Made by a program: the position numbers and the translations under genes. DNA of 23,055 nt from an uncultured Eubacteriales bacterium. Its GTDB lineage: Bacteria > Bacillota > Clostridia > Christensenellales > UBA1242. The stretch spans positions 1-23,055 of the forward strand of contig USSZ01000015.1 of NCBI GenBank assembly GCA_900557645.1. Reading direction: 5' to 3'. The notes under the pieces are model-generated. The model saw only the letters and a list, made by a program, of their open reading frames with translations, ran no database searches and had not been told where the DNA came from. This document shows, piece after piece, positions 1-9,596 of the stretch; the stretch's first letter is position 1; the number at the start of each line of letters is the position of its first letter.

Positions 1-2
1 CT

Positions 3-98
3 TATTCTGCCGCGCCAATAGATTTTCCTGGTAATTCCAGTCTTGATTATAGGGCCCGCAAAGGCAAATATGGGTTATTCTCATCGCATCTAAAATAA
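3..98 (+). CDS. Possible C-terminal tail of an unidentified upstream gene (partial)
   Basis: One forward frame is open from the window edge to a TAA at 96-98 and gives 31 residues (including APIDFPGNSSLDYRARKG). Local base composition is visibly richer in G and C than the flanking AT-rich DNA, which fits conserved coding sequence. Its end lies 51 bases before the start of the giant gene, in the same direction. I do not recognise the family. A 31-codon open stretch can occur by chance, so this could also be non-coding leader DNA. There is no terminator hairpin between this stop and the next gene, so read-through is possible. Confidence 0.35.
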   Translation, partial: YSAAPIDFPGNSSLDYRARKGKYGLFSSHLK

Positions 99-105
99 AA
101 CTGTA

Positions 106-114
106 TGATAAAAT
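106..114 (+). promoter_or_regulatory. Possible extended -10 promoter of the giant surface-protein gene
   Basis: TGATAAAAT at 106-114 matches an extended -10 element (TGnTAnnnT). It would place the transcript start near 121 and give a leader of about 29 bases before the ATG at 150. No good -35 hexamer sits 17 bases upstream (86-91 is GCATCT), so this rests on the -10 alone. Confidence 0.3.
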
Positions 115-149
115 CATATTGTAATAAAAATTTGTTGAGAGGTGTATTT

Positions 150-3100
150 ATGAATAAGGTTAGAAAACTATTTAATTCATTAATTTTGTCCTTTGTTTTA
201 ATGGGCATTATTTGTGCCGGCATTTTTATTTCACACGGAATAAAATTAGAAGATAAATTAATGTCTTCTTATGCCGATGCAATGGAATATGACACGATTT
301 CAAACTCACTTCCACAATATTTTAAAATAGATGTTTCTTCTGGCAATGGTGCTGAAGTTGGAAAAGTTGACAACACAATATATTTGTTCCAAAGTAATAG
401 TTTTAAAGAAGTCAAAATTGGAGATAAAGTTCTGACCTCGGGAGAAAAAAATCAAAATTATGGATATTTCTCTGGAAATGAAGATAGTGCTCAAATTTCA
501 AATCAACAAGAATATTATTACTTTGATTTTCAAAACTCATTATCACTTTACTATAACTTAACCAATGAACAAATTGGACAGGGCTTGACAGGAACAAACT
601 TAATGCAAAATCAAAACATTAAAAATTACGCATTCTCAAATCCTAATGCTTTTGTTCCAACAAATTATAGTTTTACACCTCAACAATTAAATGTTAAATT
701 TAAACTTAACACATCACTTGAAAATATAGAATTTGGAGAAGGAGAAAACAAAAGTTTAATTACTTTAAATAAAGAAGGTTGCTATACCTTGGCTGTTCCT
801 CTTGTTGTCTATTACACAAACAATGGTGGACTGACATTTACTTCTACAGAAACCACCATCTACTACACTTTTATGGTTTTCAATGCCAACACCTATTTTA
901 ATTCAACAACAGGACTTCCTAACCTTACAATTTCTTCAAATATTCAACAATCTGTCCTTGCTGAAACAAATACATATTCAAGATATTATTTTTATAATTT
1001 TAGTAACGGGTCAAACACTTTTGCCCTTCCTACTATAAGATATAATCCTAATATTTATCAAATAAAAATAAATTATACTGATATTGACCAAGTTACACAC
1101 TCAACAACAATAGAATATTCAAACGGAGAACTTGTTCAATATGATGAACTTGGAAATATAATTTCAGAAGAAAACTATTTTGTCAAGACAAAAATTGATA
1201 ATAGTCAGGCAGTTTTAACTTTCTTTGAACTTGGTGTTTATGATATTGGTTTTGAATATCATTATAAATCACAGACTGAAGATGGTGAAATTATCTACAA
1301 TCTTCCTCTAGAAGAACTTTCTTCTTCGTCTGTATTTAATAATAAAAATCAAAGACTTTATCTTTATGGCTACCAATCAGTTTATTCAGACTATGCAACT
1401 ATAGATCCTAATACTAACCAACCAGAATCTGTAGAACTTAAAAATATTGATTTTGATAATTCAACCTACAGCGACTCGGCAGATATTACGAGTGGTGTTA
1501 ATAAAGGCATTACAGCAGAAGATAATGAATTTGGAAGTCTAACTTCTGCATCTCCAGTTATCTCAAAATCAAGTTATTTTAACCCAAAAACACTTTTATC
1601 AAAAACCTTAGAATATATACAAAGTGATGAAAATGATCCTATTAAACCTATTTCTTCAAATCAAACACCAATTAAATTTATAAATAATATTACACTTGAT
1701 TCTGCAAATAGTTATATTTACAATGTTACTGATTTAGATATGTCAAAAATTACTGCAGATGATTTATCAGGTAATAGCAGTTATGAAAGTAAATTCCAAG
1801 GATTTAATCAAAATAATGCAGGAACTTATATCTATATAATTCAATATAAATTTGATAACTATATGTCAACTAGTGGAACATTACAAAGTGCTTATTATCA
1901 TTATCAAATTTTCTATTTCACTGTAACAAATACTACCCCAACTGTAACTATCTTGGACGAAAATTATTCTGAAATTTTTACTAATGGTTATACAAATAAA
2001 AATGTTTACATATTAAATGATTCTGAAAATAATATTTACGATGCAAAAGTAACAATCACACTTTCTGCTAAAAATTATGAAAATGGAAATTATTTCTTCC
2101 AAGACAGAGATATTACAGAACTTTCAAGTTATGGTATTATTTACCAAACATTTGAAAAAGGCAGTGAAGAAGACGAAGATTACAATAATCTAGTTGCTGG
2201 GAAACAAGGTATTTTAATTGAAAAAGACAGCCCTTATGCTAATGCTCAATTTACCGTTAAAATATTATCGGCAAATTCTAATACTCCAAGTGTAAGAACA
2301 TTTACAATAGATACAAATGAAATTTCAAATGTAACTTCTAGAAATGTTTCAATGTCTACATCTACAACATATAAAATTGGAAACACTTTCTCAAGTTACG
2401 CAACAAATCAACCTATGATATTCTCTTGGGACGAAAAGAAAAGTGGTGCTCCAACTTATGGTTATGTAAAATATATTCCTATGGAAAGCATTAACTACTA
2501 TTCAGCACAAACAGAAGAAGATGATTTATCATTGCTTCTCACTTATTTATTACAAACAAATAAAACCCTTCCAGTTTCTTATAAAATAAACATTGCTTCG
2601 GCATCTGATTGGACTGAATATAAAAATTCTTATTCATATTCAACCACAATTAATGCAACTTATGTTAAATCTACAGCAGGCTTCTATATTCTTGAAATCT
2701 ATGATCAAGCAGGAAATTCTACATTTGAAATATATTTAATTGATGATACTAGTCCTATCTTTGTTCAAAGAATAACATCAACCTCTGTTACAAGAAAACT
2801 TATGACTAATAGTGAAAGCATTTCAGTTCCTACTGAAAATACAAAAATTTCTATTGAATGGGCTGGACAAAAAGCAATTTATCTTGAAAATCTTACTGAT
2901 TATACAAAAATTGATGCTTATAAATATGGTAAAGATGTAACAAATGCTAATACAAAACTTGATGAAGTTCTTGAACAATTCTTTAACTCTAATAACAATT
3001 CTAATATAAAATCATTGACCGGACTTGGTGGCTTTGAAGTAAACGGATCATTACCTGCAGGTATTCCAAGTTATAATGGAGACTATCTCATTATACCTAT

Positions 3101-6100
3101 TGAAGATAAAGCATATTTAAAAGATGCTCTGCACTCAACATTTGAAGTTTATACAAGCCAAAATTATGAATATGAAATCCAATTTATAAATGAAAACGAT
3201 GAAGCAATTGAAGGAACATACAAAATTTTATTAAGAGATAAATCAAATACACAAATAACAAATGATGAAGCAACTAACTATAAAAATTATCCAAGTGGAT
3301 TCTTAACATTTAATGTTACTTCTGACGCTTCAAGACTTTCAGTAAACTTTGGAAATGGAAATCTTTTAGATTGGTCAAGTTATAGCCTTACAGGAAATCT
3401 ATATAAAGATGCAAATGGTGAATATACACACAAACCTACTACCGATGATGTTGAAAACACAGAAACAGATTTAGCATATAAATTTGCTTATTATACCCCT
3501 ATTAACGCAGACAATGAAATCAATTTAACTTTCATACCTGTTGCTGAAAATGGGTCTGAAGTTCAATCAATCGTTTTATATTACTATCCTTATGTAGTAG
3601 AAAAAACTCAAATTGGCAACAAAGTTTATAGTTATTATACAATTTCTGACCAATTAGAACAAAAAATTGATGTTTATAAAAAATCAAACGTTGTTTATGA
3701 ACCTGATGAACAGGTAACTTATAATATTGCTTTAGGAACAAGTGATTTCCCAAATGCAGGAAGATATGTTATTGAAAGACTTTATATTGAAGGAAATAAT
3801 ACCGATAAATATGACTATTTCAAACGAACCATAACCTTCACTGTTGATGATTTTAACCTTATCTCTCCACTTGAAACTGTAACAGATATTGATGGCGAAA
3901 ATTCATCTCTAGAAAGCATTGTCGGTGGTGATATCATCTTAAGTATGTATAGTGGAGATAATAATTCTTCAATTGAAGTATCATTCCCTACTTTTAATGA
4001 AAATGGATTAAATTCTGGTTCATTCTATACACAAGATTCTTTTGATAGTGAAGACGCAAACATAACCTTCTCGGTTGAAGGAAATAAACTTCCTATGACA
4101 CTTTATATCCCACAATACAAATACACTATTTCAACGAACTCAACTATTAATGAACAAAATGGAAAAGATTATTCAGTTACTCATAATAATGACCTTTCAT
4201 ATTATGGAAACGCATACATTGAACAAAATACTGAAACTGGATATTATGATGTTTACGTTGAAGGCATTGTTGTTCAAACATTCATTCTTAAACAAGATGC
4301 AGAACAATACTTAAATAATAATATTGCTACTACAGAATATCAAATTTATGCAGAAGTTAAATTTGAGCCTACAAACGAAGGTCAAACAATTTATTATTAT
4401 TCTAATGGAACAACTACTGGTGGATTTTTAAATCTTTACCAAGTTGATGGATATAAGGGACAAATACCTGAAGGTGCTGAGCCTACAAAATTCTTCTATC
4501 AAGAAGGAAAATATACTGTAACAATTTATCAAGCAAATAATATCGGCTCTACAAGTTCATTCTATGATTTTTATAAATTTGGTTTTGTAATCAAATCACA
4601 AGAACCAGATTTTACAATTATTGGTTCTGATGGTTATGAAATCAATTCTGCAAATTCAACAAATACATATTACACAAACTCTGATTCATTAACTATTCAA
4701 TGGGAAGTCCCTACAAATATGTATCAAGCAAAAATTGATGAAGAACAGATAACTATATCAAGTTTCCCTCAAATAGTTCAAAGAAGCGAAATACAAGATG
4801 GAACTAACATCAGATATTTTACTATAGACACATCTAGTCTAATAACTGCAAATAATAGTTATCTTGAAATTACAATGCAATATGAAGGATTTAATTCTGC
4901 ATATTATAGAAGAGTTACTAAACGTATCTATTTTGATAGATCAGCCCCTACTCAAAATGTTCAAGATTTAATGACAAAAACAGAAACTGCAACTAATAAA
5001 GCATTTACTAAAAATTATCAAGAAATCTATATGCGAAAATATTATGACTATAAAAATGAAGAGCAAATTGTATCTGCTGATACAGATTTGAGTTTATTTA
5101 GTTATTCTTATTCTATAGATTCTGGATATTTTAAATACTATAGTTATAATGTTACAACTGATTTCTTTAATACTACATTAAGAAATACATTAAATAACTC
5201 TTCAAGTTATCCTTATGATACTCAAAATATATACTACAGACAAATTGCTAATTTAGATGATTCATATATTCAAGTTGACAAGTCTTCATTCTCAACTAGC
5301 AATTACACAAATCTAAACCTTCAACTTTCTAGTGATAAAATCAACTTAAATTGTGGTTATTATGAAATTGTTGAAATGGACTACGCTAAAAATATGTCAG
5401 TTTATATTGTATATGTTATTGACTCAACTAATGAAACAGATCAAAATGTTCGAAATGATGCTTTAACCTATACTAATGCTCAACATGATGAGGCTATCAC
5501 AATAACAAATAACCAAATTCAAACAGGTTTTAATATCTATTCAAATTCTGATTTTACTCTACAAGATATAAATTATAAATCTGACCCATGGGCATTATTC
5601 TATATCAAAATAGCAAATCAATCAGAAATAAGATATATGAAATCTCCATGGCTTAGTGAAGGATTTATTTATAAAGTGATTTTCAATTCTAGTGGAATTG
5701 CTTTTGAACAAGTTGAACTTGCATCTCTCTTTGAAACTGTTGAATCTTCTTCTAATAAGCATACAATGACATTAACTGATAGAACTAATGGAACAAATTC
5801 AATAATTTATCTATCAATAATGGATGCATCACTTAATACTCAAAAAGTTGAAGATCCTTTAAAAACGTCTGCAATCTTAAATATTTCTGTTCCTACAAAC
5901 GAACAACAACAAAGCACAACAACAAGTTATGTTTTCCCAACCAGTGTTCAAATCTATCAATTTGACAGCACAAGTACTGCTGAAGACAAATGGAAATTGA
6001 TTATGATTGCAAACCAAGAAATTTATGGCACTTGGACTCCTACAGATGAATTTGTTGGTGTAAGTTATATTACATTTGAAACATTGGCTACAGGAACTAC

Positions 6101-8570
6101 CCTTCAAATAAAAATTAATCTTGGTGCTAATGCTTCACAAAAAGTAAAATATATTATTACAGATAACTTTGGTAATACTACAACAGTTATTCAACTTGCA
6201 AATGAAGTCGCATACAACGAAATAACAGGCGAATCTACTGTATATCAATTACCAGAAAGTGATGGCTCAATCACTTACATTTCAGATAAAACTATTAAAT
6301 TCTCATATAATACACTACTCTATACAATTGAAATCTATAATAAAGAGAATGAAGATATTACATCAACTATAGAAAAAAGTGAAAACGCAACAAATAATAT
6401 TTCAGTTTATTCTTTAATAGCAAAAACAGAAAATAATTGGGACGATTATTATAGAATTGTTGTTAAAGATAGCGAATCTGATAGTTTAATTAAAGAATTG
6501 CATATCAGAATTTACTATAAACTTCCTTTCCTTACTAATACTCTTAATGATATCCCTAATGGTGGAATACTATTTAATGACAAAAATCAAAAACCTATTG
6601 AAGATATTGGTAATATTACCTCTATGACAATCAACTTTAATGGAAAACCTTACACTTCATCTGCTCAAACAATAACTACATATTCTCAAAATGTTACTAT
6701 TTACTTTAAAGATGGTCAATCTCTTAACTATCAAGGTGAATTTAACTATGAAAATGGCTATCCTTATAGTGTTTATCTATCAAGAGATAATGGTTCTACT
6801 TGGGAACTTATTGATGGCGAATCTGCTTCAACAAGTGGATACACAATCAGTGGAACAGGCGACTATTTGATTTTTATCAAATATGATTCTGACACAGTAT
6901 TTACAAACCTTTGCAAAATCTTTAAAGTTACAATACTTGATTCTTCTGCATCTTACTATTACATTACTGTTGATGGTTTAAATGTAGAAAAAAGCAATAT
7001 GTCTTATATTTCTAGTGATGGAAAAGAATATAAAACAAATTATTTTGTAAGTGTAAATTATCTAATAGATAAAAATAATCGTGTAAAAATAACCCCTAAC
7101 GAAGAACTTAATGTTGATATAAAACTTATGCAAACTATAAGCACTGGTGGAGATGTTTGGATTGAAGTTTATTATTATAGTTGTTCAGAATCTGTAGGTG
7201 ATTTCACTATCATTTATATAGAGGAAACTGACAATATAGTTACACAATTTACTTATGAAACTGCGTCAGGTAATACAACTTCTATTAAATCAAGTTCATC
7301 AGAAATAATCGTTGCAAATAAAGAAACTGAAAATAACTTTGATAAACTTAAATTAAACTTTACGTCATTCTATGGTATCAATGAAAATATAGTTAATGTA
7401 GAAGTATTAAAATTATTTAATGGAAATTATGTAGAAATATATCCTACTGTTTACACTAATGATGAAACATCTTATATTTATCTTGAACAAGCAGGATCTT
7501 ATAGAATAAAACTTTATGATTCTTGCACACCTGCAAATGTTCAATCATTTAATGGAAGCGATTATATTGATATTATATTCTTAAATTCTACTCCATTTAT
7601 TGTTACAACAACTAATACCGATGGAACAGAAAATATTACTGAACCTATTCAAAATGCAGTTTATAACACATCAGTAAAACTTTCATTAACTAACCTTTCT
7701 ACTTACTATCAACCATCTGGTTATCCTACAATCACTGTTACAAGAAATGGAAATACTTATCCTAAACAAATTACAGGACAAGAATCTTCTTCAGGTTACA
7801 TTGAAAGAAATCACGAATATACATTTAGTGAACCTGGATATTATAGTGTAAAATTCACAGCAACAAGCACGACAGGAATTCCTATTCGTGAACAAGAATT
7901 CAATTTCACTATAATTAACAAAAATGAATCAAGATATGCTTACGAGTTTACAAATTACAGCAATTATTACATTTCTAAAGTAGTAAAAGATGGCGTTGAT
8001 ATTACTGGAGACCTAATTGAAATTTCAAACTTTGATACTATAGTAATTAATGGCAAGACTTATCTATCCGAATTAATTGTAAATTATCTTGATGAAAAAA
8101 CCGGTGGTGGTAAATATCAAATTACAGTTTGTCCTAATAACCCTGCTTATGAAAACACTATTGGAAATGAATTTACTTATGAATTCTGGATTAATATGGC
8201 AAATCCTCCAATAAATGTTTCTATAGCAGAAGGAACAAGCACAACAGATAACATTACGATTACTTTCAATGTTCAAAATTACTATAATGCTATTGGTGAT
8301 TCATATATAAAGATTGGAAGTAAATACTATTACTACACAAGCGAAACACTTCCAACTTTAGGTGAAACTTCTACTTTGACAATAACTGAAACTGGAGTTT
8401 ATTTCATTCAGATTTATACATCAAGTGGACACTTATTATATTCATATAAAGTTGAAAAAAGCGAGCCTTTAAATGCTTTTGCAATTATGGCAATCGTATT
8501 TGGAGTTATTGCTGTAGGTGCAATTATAGGAATAACTGTAGCATTAAGAAAACGTCAAAAAGTTAAATAA
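150..8570 (+). CDS. Giant secreted/surface protein with Ig-like modules and C-terminal membrane anchor
   Basis: The product has 2,806 residues. I chose ATG 150 over the in-frame ATG 105 because GAGAGGTG lies just upstream and the protein then begins with a signal-type N terminus: basic K3/R5/K6 followed by a hydrophobic core at about residues 10-28. The body is rich in Tyr, Asn, Ser and Thr and reads as beta-strand. A signature of the form xxG-x-Y plus alternating hydrophobics recurs near residues 556, 842, 1202, 1452, 1734, 2236, 2448, 2562, 2652 and 2748. Several copies are followed by an inter-domain-like hinge such as DDTSP (865) or DRSAP (1596), as in bacterial Ig-like repeats. Residues 2775-2799 form one membrane helix, followed by the basic tail RKRQKVK. 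There is no LPXTG signal and no S-layer homology domain that I can see. Inference: a membrane-anchored adhesin or stalk exported by Sec. No enzyme motif is visible. Specific function unknown. Confidence 0.9.
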   Translation: MNKVRKLFNSLILSFVLMGIICAGIFISHGIKLEDKLMSSYADAMEYDTISNSLPQYFKIDVSSGNGAEVGKVDNTIYLFQSNSFKEVKIGDKVLTSGEKNQNYGYFSGNEDSAQISNQQEYYYFDFQNSLSLYYNLTNEQIGQGLTGTNLMQNQNIKNYAFSNPNAFVPTNYSFTPQQLNVKFKLNTSLENIEFGEGENKSLITLNKEGCYTLAVPLVVYYTNNGGLTFTSTETTIYYTFMVFNANTYFNSTTGLPNLTISSNIQQSVLAETNTYSRYYFYNFSNGSNTFALPTIRYNPNIYQIKINYTDIDQVTHSTTIEYSNGELVQYDELGNIISEENYFVKTKIDNSQAVLTFFELGVYDIGFEYHYKSQTEDGEIIYNLPLEELSSSSVFNNKNQRLYLYGYQSVYSDYATIDPNTNQPESVELKNIDFDNSTYSDSADITSGVNKGITAEDNEFGSLTSASPVISKSSYFNPKTLLSKTLEYIQSDENDPIKPISSNQTPIKFINNITLDSANSYIYNVTDLDMSKITADDLSGNSSYESKFQGFNQNNAGTYIYIIQYKFDNYMSTSGTLQSAYYHYQIFYFTVTNTTPTVTILDENYSEIFTNGYTNKNVYILNDSENNIYDAKVTITLSAKNYENGNYFFQDRDITELSSYGIIYQTFEKGSEEDEDYNNLVAGKQGILIEKDSPYANAQFTVKILSANSNTPSVRTFTIDTNEISNVTSRNVSMSTSTTYKIGNTFSSYATNQPMIFSWDEKKSGAPTYGYVKYIPMESINYYSAQTEEDDLSLLLTYLLQTNKTLPVSYKINIASASDWTEYKNSYSYSTTINATYVKSTAGFYILEIYDQAGNSTFEIYLIDDTSPIFVQRITSTSVTRKLMTNSESISVPTENTKISIEWAGQKAIYLENLTDYTKIDAYKYGKDVTNANTKLDEVLEQFFNSNNNSNIKSLTGLGGFEVNGSLPAGIPSYNGDYLIIPIEDKAYLKDALHSTFEVYTSQNYEYEIQFINENDEAIEGTYKILLRDKSNTQITNDEATNYKNYPSGFLTFNVTSDASRLSVNFGNGNLLDWSSYSLTGNLYKDANGEYTHKPTTDDVENTETDLAYKFAYYTPINADNEINLTFIPVAENGSEVQSIVLYYYPYVVEKTQIGNKVYSYYTISDQLEQKIDVYKKSNVVYEPDEQVTYNIALGTSDFPNAGRYVIERLYIEGNNTDKYDYFKRTITFTVDDFNLISPLETVTDIDGENSSLESIVGGDIILSMYSGDNNSSIEVSFPTFNENGLNSGSFYTQDSFDSEDANITFSVEGNKLPMTLYIPQYKYTISTNSTINEQNGKDYSVTHNNDLSYYGNAYIEQNTETGYYDVYVEGIVVQTFILKQDAEQYLNNNIATTEYQIYAEVKFEPTNEGQTIYYYSNGTTTGGFLNLYQVDGYKGQIPEGAEPTKFFYQEGKYTVTIYQANNIGSTSSFYDFYKFGFVIKSQEPDFTIIGSDGYEINSANSTNTYYTNSDSLTIQWEVPTNMYQAKIDEEQITISSFPQIVQRSEIQDGTNIRYFTIDTSSLITANNSYLEITMQYEGFNSAYYRRVTKRIYFDRSAPTQNVQDLMTKTETATNKAFTKNYQEIYMRKYYDYKNEEQIVSADTDLSLFSYSYSIDSGYFKYYSYNVTTDFFNTTLRNTLNNSSSYPYDTQNIYYRQIANLDDSYIQVDKSSFSTSNYTNLNLQLSSDKINLNCGYYEIVEMDYAKNMSVYIVYVIDSTNETDQNVRNDALTYTNAQHDEAITITNNQIQTGFNIYSNSDFTLQDINYKSDPWALFYIKIANQSEIRYMKSPWLSEGFIYKVIFNSSGIAFEQVELASLFETVESSSNKHTMTLTDRTNGTNSIIYLSIMDASLNTQKVEDPLKTSAILNISVPTNEQQQSTTTSYVFPTSVQIYQFDSTSTAEDKWKLIMIANQEIYGTWTPTDEFVGVSYITFETLATGTTLQIKINLGANASQKVKYIITDNFGNTTTVIQLANEVAYNEITGESTVYQLPESDGSITYISDKTIKFSYNTLLYTIEIYNKENEDITSTIEKSENATNNISVYSLIAKTENNWDDYYRIVVKDSESDSLIKELHIRIYYKLPFLTNTLNDIPNGGILFNDKNQKPIEDIGNITSMTINFNGKPYTSSAQTITTYSQNVTIYFKDGQSLNYQGEFNYENGYPYSVYLSRDNGSTWELIDGESASTSGYTISGTGDYLIFIKYDSDTVFTNLCKIFKVTILDSSASYYYITVDGLNVEKSNMSYISSDGKEYKTNYFVSVNYLIDKNNRVKITPNEELNVDIKLMQTISTGGDVWIEVYYYSCSESVGDFTIIYIEETDNIVTQFTYETASGNTTSIKSSSSEIIVANKETENNFDKLKLNFTSFYGINENIVNVEVLKLFNGNYVEIYPTVYTNDETSYIYLEQAGSYRIKLYDSCTPANVQSFNGSDYIDIIFLNSTPFIVTTTNTDGTENITEPIQNAVYNTSVKLSLTNLSTYYQPSGYPTITVTRNGNTYPKQITGQESSSGYIERNHEYTFSEPGYYSVKFTATSTTGIPIREQEFNFTIINKNESRYAYEFTNYSNYYISKVVKDGVDITGDLIEISNFDTIVINGKTYLSELIVNYLDEKTGGGKYQITVCPNNPAYENTIGNEFTYEFWINMANPPINVSIAEGTSTTDNITITFNVQNYYNAIGDSYIKIGSKYYYYTSETLPTLGETSTLTITETGVYFIQIYTSSGHLLYSYKVEKSEPLNAFAIMAIVFGVIAVGAIIGITVALRKRQKVK

Positions 8571-8574
8571 TTTG

Positions 8575-8588
8575 ATGTTTATAAACAT
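8575..8588. repeat. 14-bp perfect palindrome after the giant gene
   Basis: ATGTTTATAAACAT begins five bases after the stop codon of the giant gene and lies just before the terminator hairpin. It could add a small AT-rich stem at the 3' end of the mRNA or be incidental. Confidence 0.4.
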
Positions 8589-8590
8589 AA

Positions 8591-8623
8591 AAAATCCTTA
8601 TGAATTTCATAAGGATTTTTTTT
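8591..8623. terminator. Bidirectional Rho-independent terminator between convergent genes
   Basis: AAATCCTTATGA and TCATAAGGATTT form a 12-bp perfect stem with a three-base loop. It is flanked by an A-run on the left and eight T's on the right (8616-8623), so it can end the giant-gene transcript on the plus strand. On the minus strand it has a run of T's too and can end the transcript of the convergent 39-codon gene. Confidence 0.85.
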
Positions 8624-8638
8624 AATAATATTAATTTT

Positions 8639-8758
8639 TTATTTATTTTTACTATTCATTTTAATTTTCTTCTGAAGAACTTTGTCCTGTTTTAATAAAT
8701 CACAATACTCATCTATTTGCTTTTCTATTTTATCAAATAATGCTTGTGTTGTTTCCAT
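8639..8758 (-). CDS. Small protein of 39 residues, unknown function
   Basis: Reading leftward from ATG at 8758-8756 gives 39 residues (METTQALFDKIEKQID...) ending at TAA 8641-8639. A very strong Shine-Dalgarno site, GGGAGG, precedes the ATG by seven bases. The frame ends shortly before a hairpin that terminates transcription in this direction as well. The sequence is charged and probably one amphipathic helix, acidic at the front and Lys-rich at the back (KKIKMNSKNK). There is no signal peptide or membrane segment. It lies downstream of the rplA terminator, so it probably has its own AT-rich promoter in 8780-8845, although I could not define a convincing one. I recognise no family. The ribosome-binding site is the main support. 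Confidence 0.6.
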   Translation of the reverse strand: METTQALFDKIEKQIDEYCDLLKQDKVLQKKIKMNSKNK

Positions 8759-8845
8759 TTTTATTCCTCCCTAAATATCCAATGAATCTATATTTTTATT
8801 ATTTTGTTATATTATTTAAAATATAATATAAAGCATCAAATTAGC

Positions 8846-8888
8846 AAAAAAAACTGACAAGAATTCTTATTAGAATTTCTTATCAGTT
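8846..8888 (-). terminator. Rho-independent terminator of the rpmG-rplA operon
   Basis: On the minus strand, ACTGATAAGAA pairs with TTCTTGTCAGT (one T-G wobble). The inner ATTCT/AGAAT pairs continue the stem to about 16 bp with an AATA loop, followed by eight T's (8853-8846). It begins about 17 bases after the rplA stop codon, so transcription probably ends here, with no rplJ-rplL continuation. Confidence 0.9.
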
Positions 8889-8904
8889 TTTATTTCTTAT
8901 CTAT

Positions 8905-9585
8905 TTATAAAGTAACGTTTAATTTAATTCCAGGTCCCATTGTTGTTGCAATAGAAACATTTTTGAAATATTGTCCCTTTGCAGCGGCTGGTTTTGCCTT
9001 AATAAGTGCTTCAATAACTGTATTAAAGTTATCCATTAATTTTTCTTTTCCAAAACTTACCTTTCCTAAAATTACGTGAACGTTATTTGTTTTATCAAGT
9101 CTATATTCAACTTTACCTGCTTTAGCATCTTTAATAGCCTTTGTAACGTCCATAGTAACAGTTCCACTCTTTGGGTTTGGCATAAGTCCTTTAGGTCCTA
9201 AAACCCTAGCAACTCTTCCTACAACACCCATCATATCTGGAGTTGTAACACAGACATCAAAATCAAGCCATCCACCTTGAATTTTTGCAACCATTTCTTC
9301 AGCACCAACATAGTCAGCACCTGCTTTAGTTGCTTCGTCGGCTTTATCACCTTTAGCAATAACTAAAACTTTTAAATCTTTACCAGTTCCATGAGGAAGA
9401 ATACAAACTCCTCTAACTTGTTGATCAGCATTTTTTCCATCAACACCAAGTCTTACATGAAGTTCAACTGTTTCATCGAATTTTGCTTTTGGAAGTGATA
9501 AAAGTGTTTCAAATCCATTTGCAATATCGTATGATTTTTGATTAATCATTTCAACACTTTTTGCATATTTTTTACTTACTTTCAT
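8905..9585 (-). CDS. rplA: 50S ribosomal protein L1
   Basis: L1 (226 residues, usual length) binds the L1 stalk of 23S rRNA, helps release deacylated tRNA from the E site, and in many bacteria represses translation of its own operon by binding the rplK leader. The family signature GPKGLMPNPKSGTV is at residues 130-143. The C-terminal segment with FKNVSIATTMGPGIKLN is also typical. The start is supported by AAGGAGGA five to six bases upstream. That Shine-Dalgarno overlaps the rplK stop codon (TAAGGAGG), and only 11 bases separate stop from start, so L1 synthesis is probably coupled to L11 synthesis. It is the last gene before a strong terminator. In many Bacillota rplJ-rplL follow, but here they do not. 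Confidence 0.98.
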   Translation of the reverse strand: MKVSKKYAKSVEMINQKSYDIANGFETLLSLPKAKFDETVELHVRLGVDGKNADQQVRGVCILPHGTGKDLKVLVIAKGDKADEATKAGADYVGAEEMVAKIQGGWLDFDVCVTTPDMMGVVGRVARVLGPKGLMPNPKSGTVTMDVTKAIKDAKAGKVEYRLDKTNNVHVILGKVSFGKEKLMDNFNTVIEALIKAKPAAAKGQYFKNVSIATTMGPGIKLNVTL

Positions 9586-9596
9586 GTCTATCCTCC

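Noticed and set aside
1..104. Riboswitch or tRNA in the left-edge GC-richer segment
   Set aside because: I found only a 4-bp stem (CTGG/CCAG) and no match to riboswitch cores or the tRNA T-loop that I know. An open reading frame explains the composition better.
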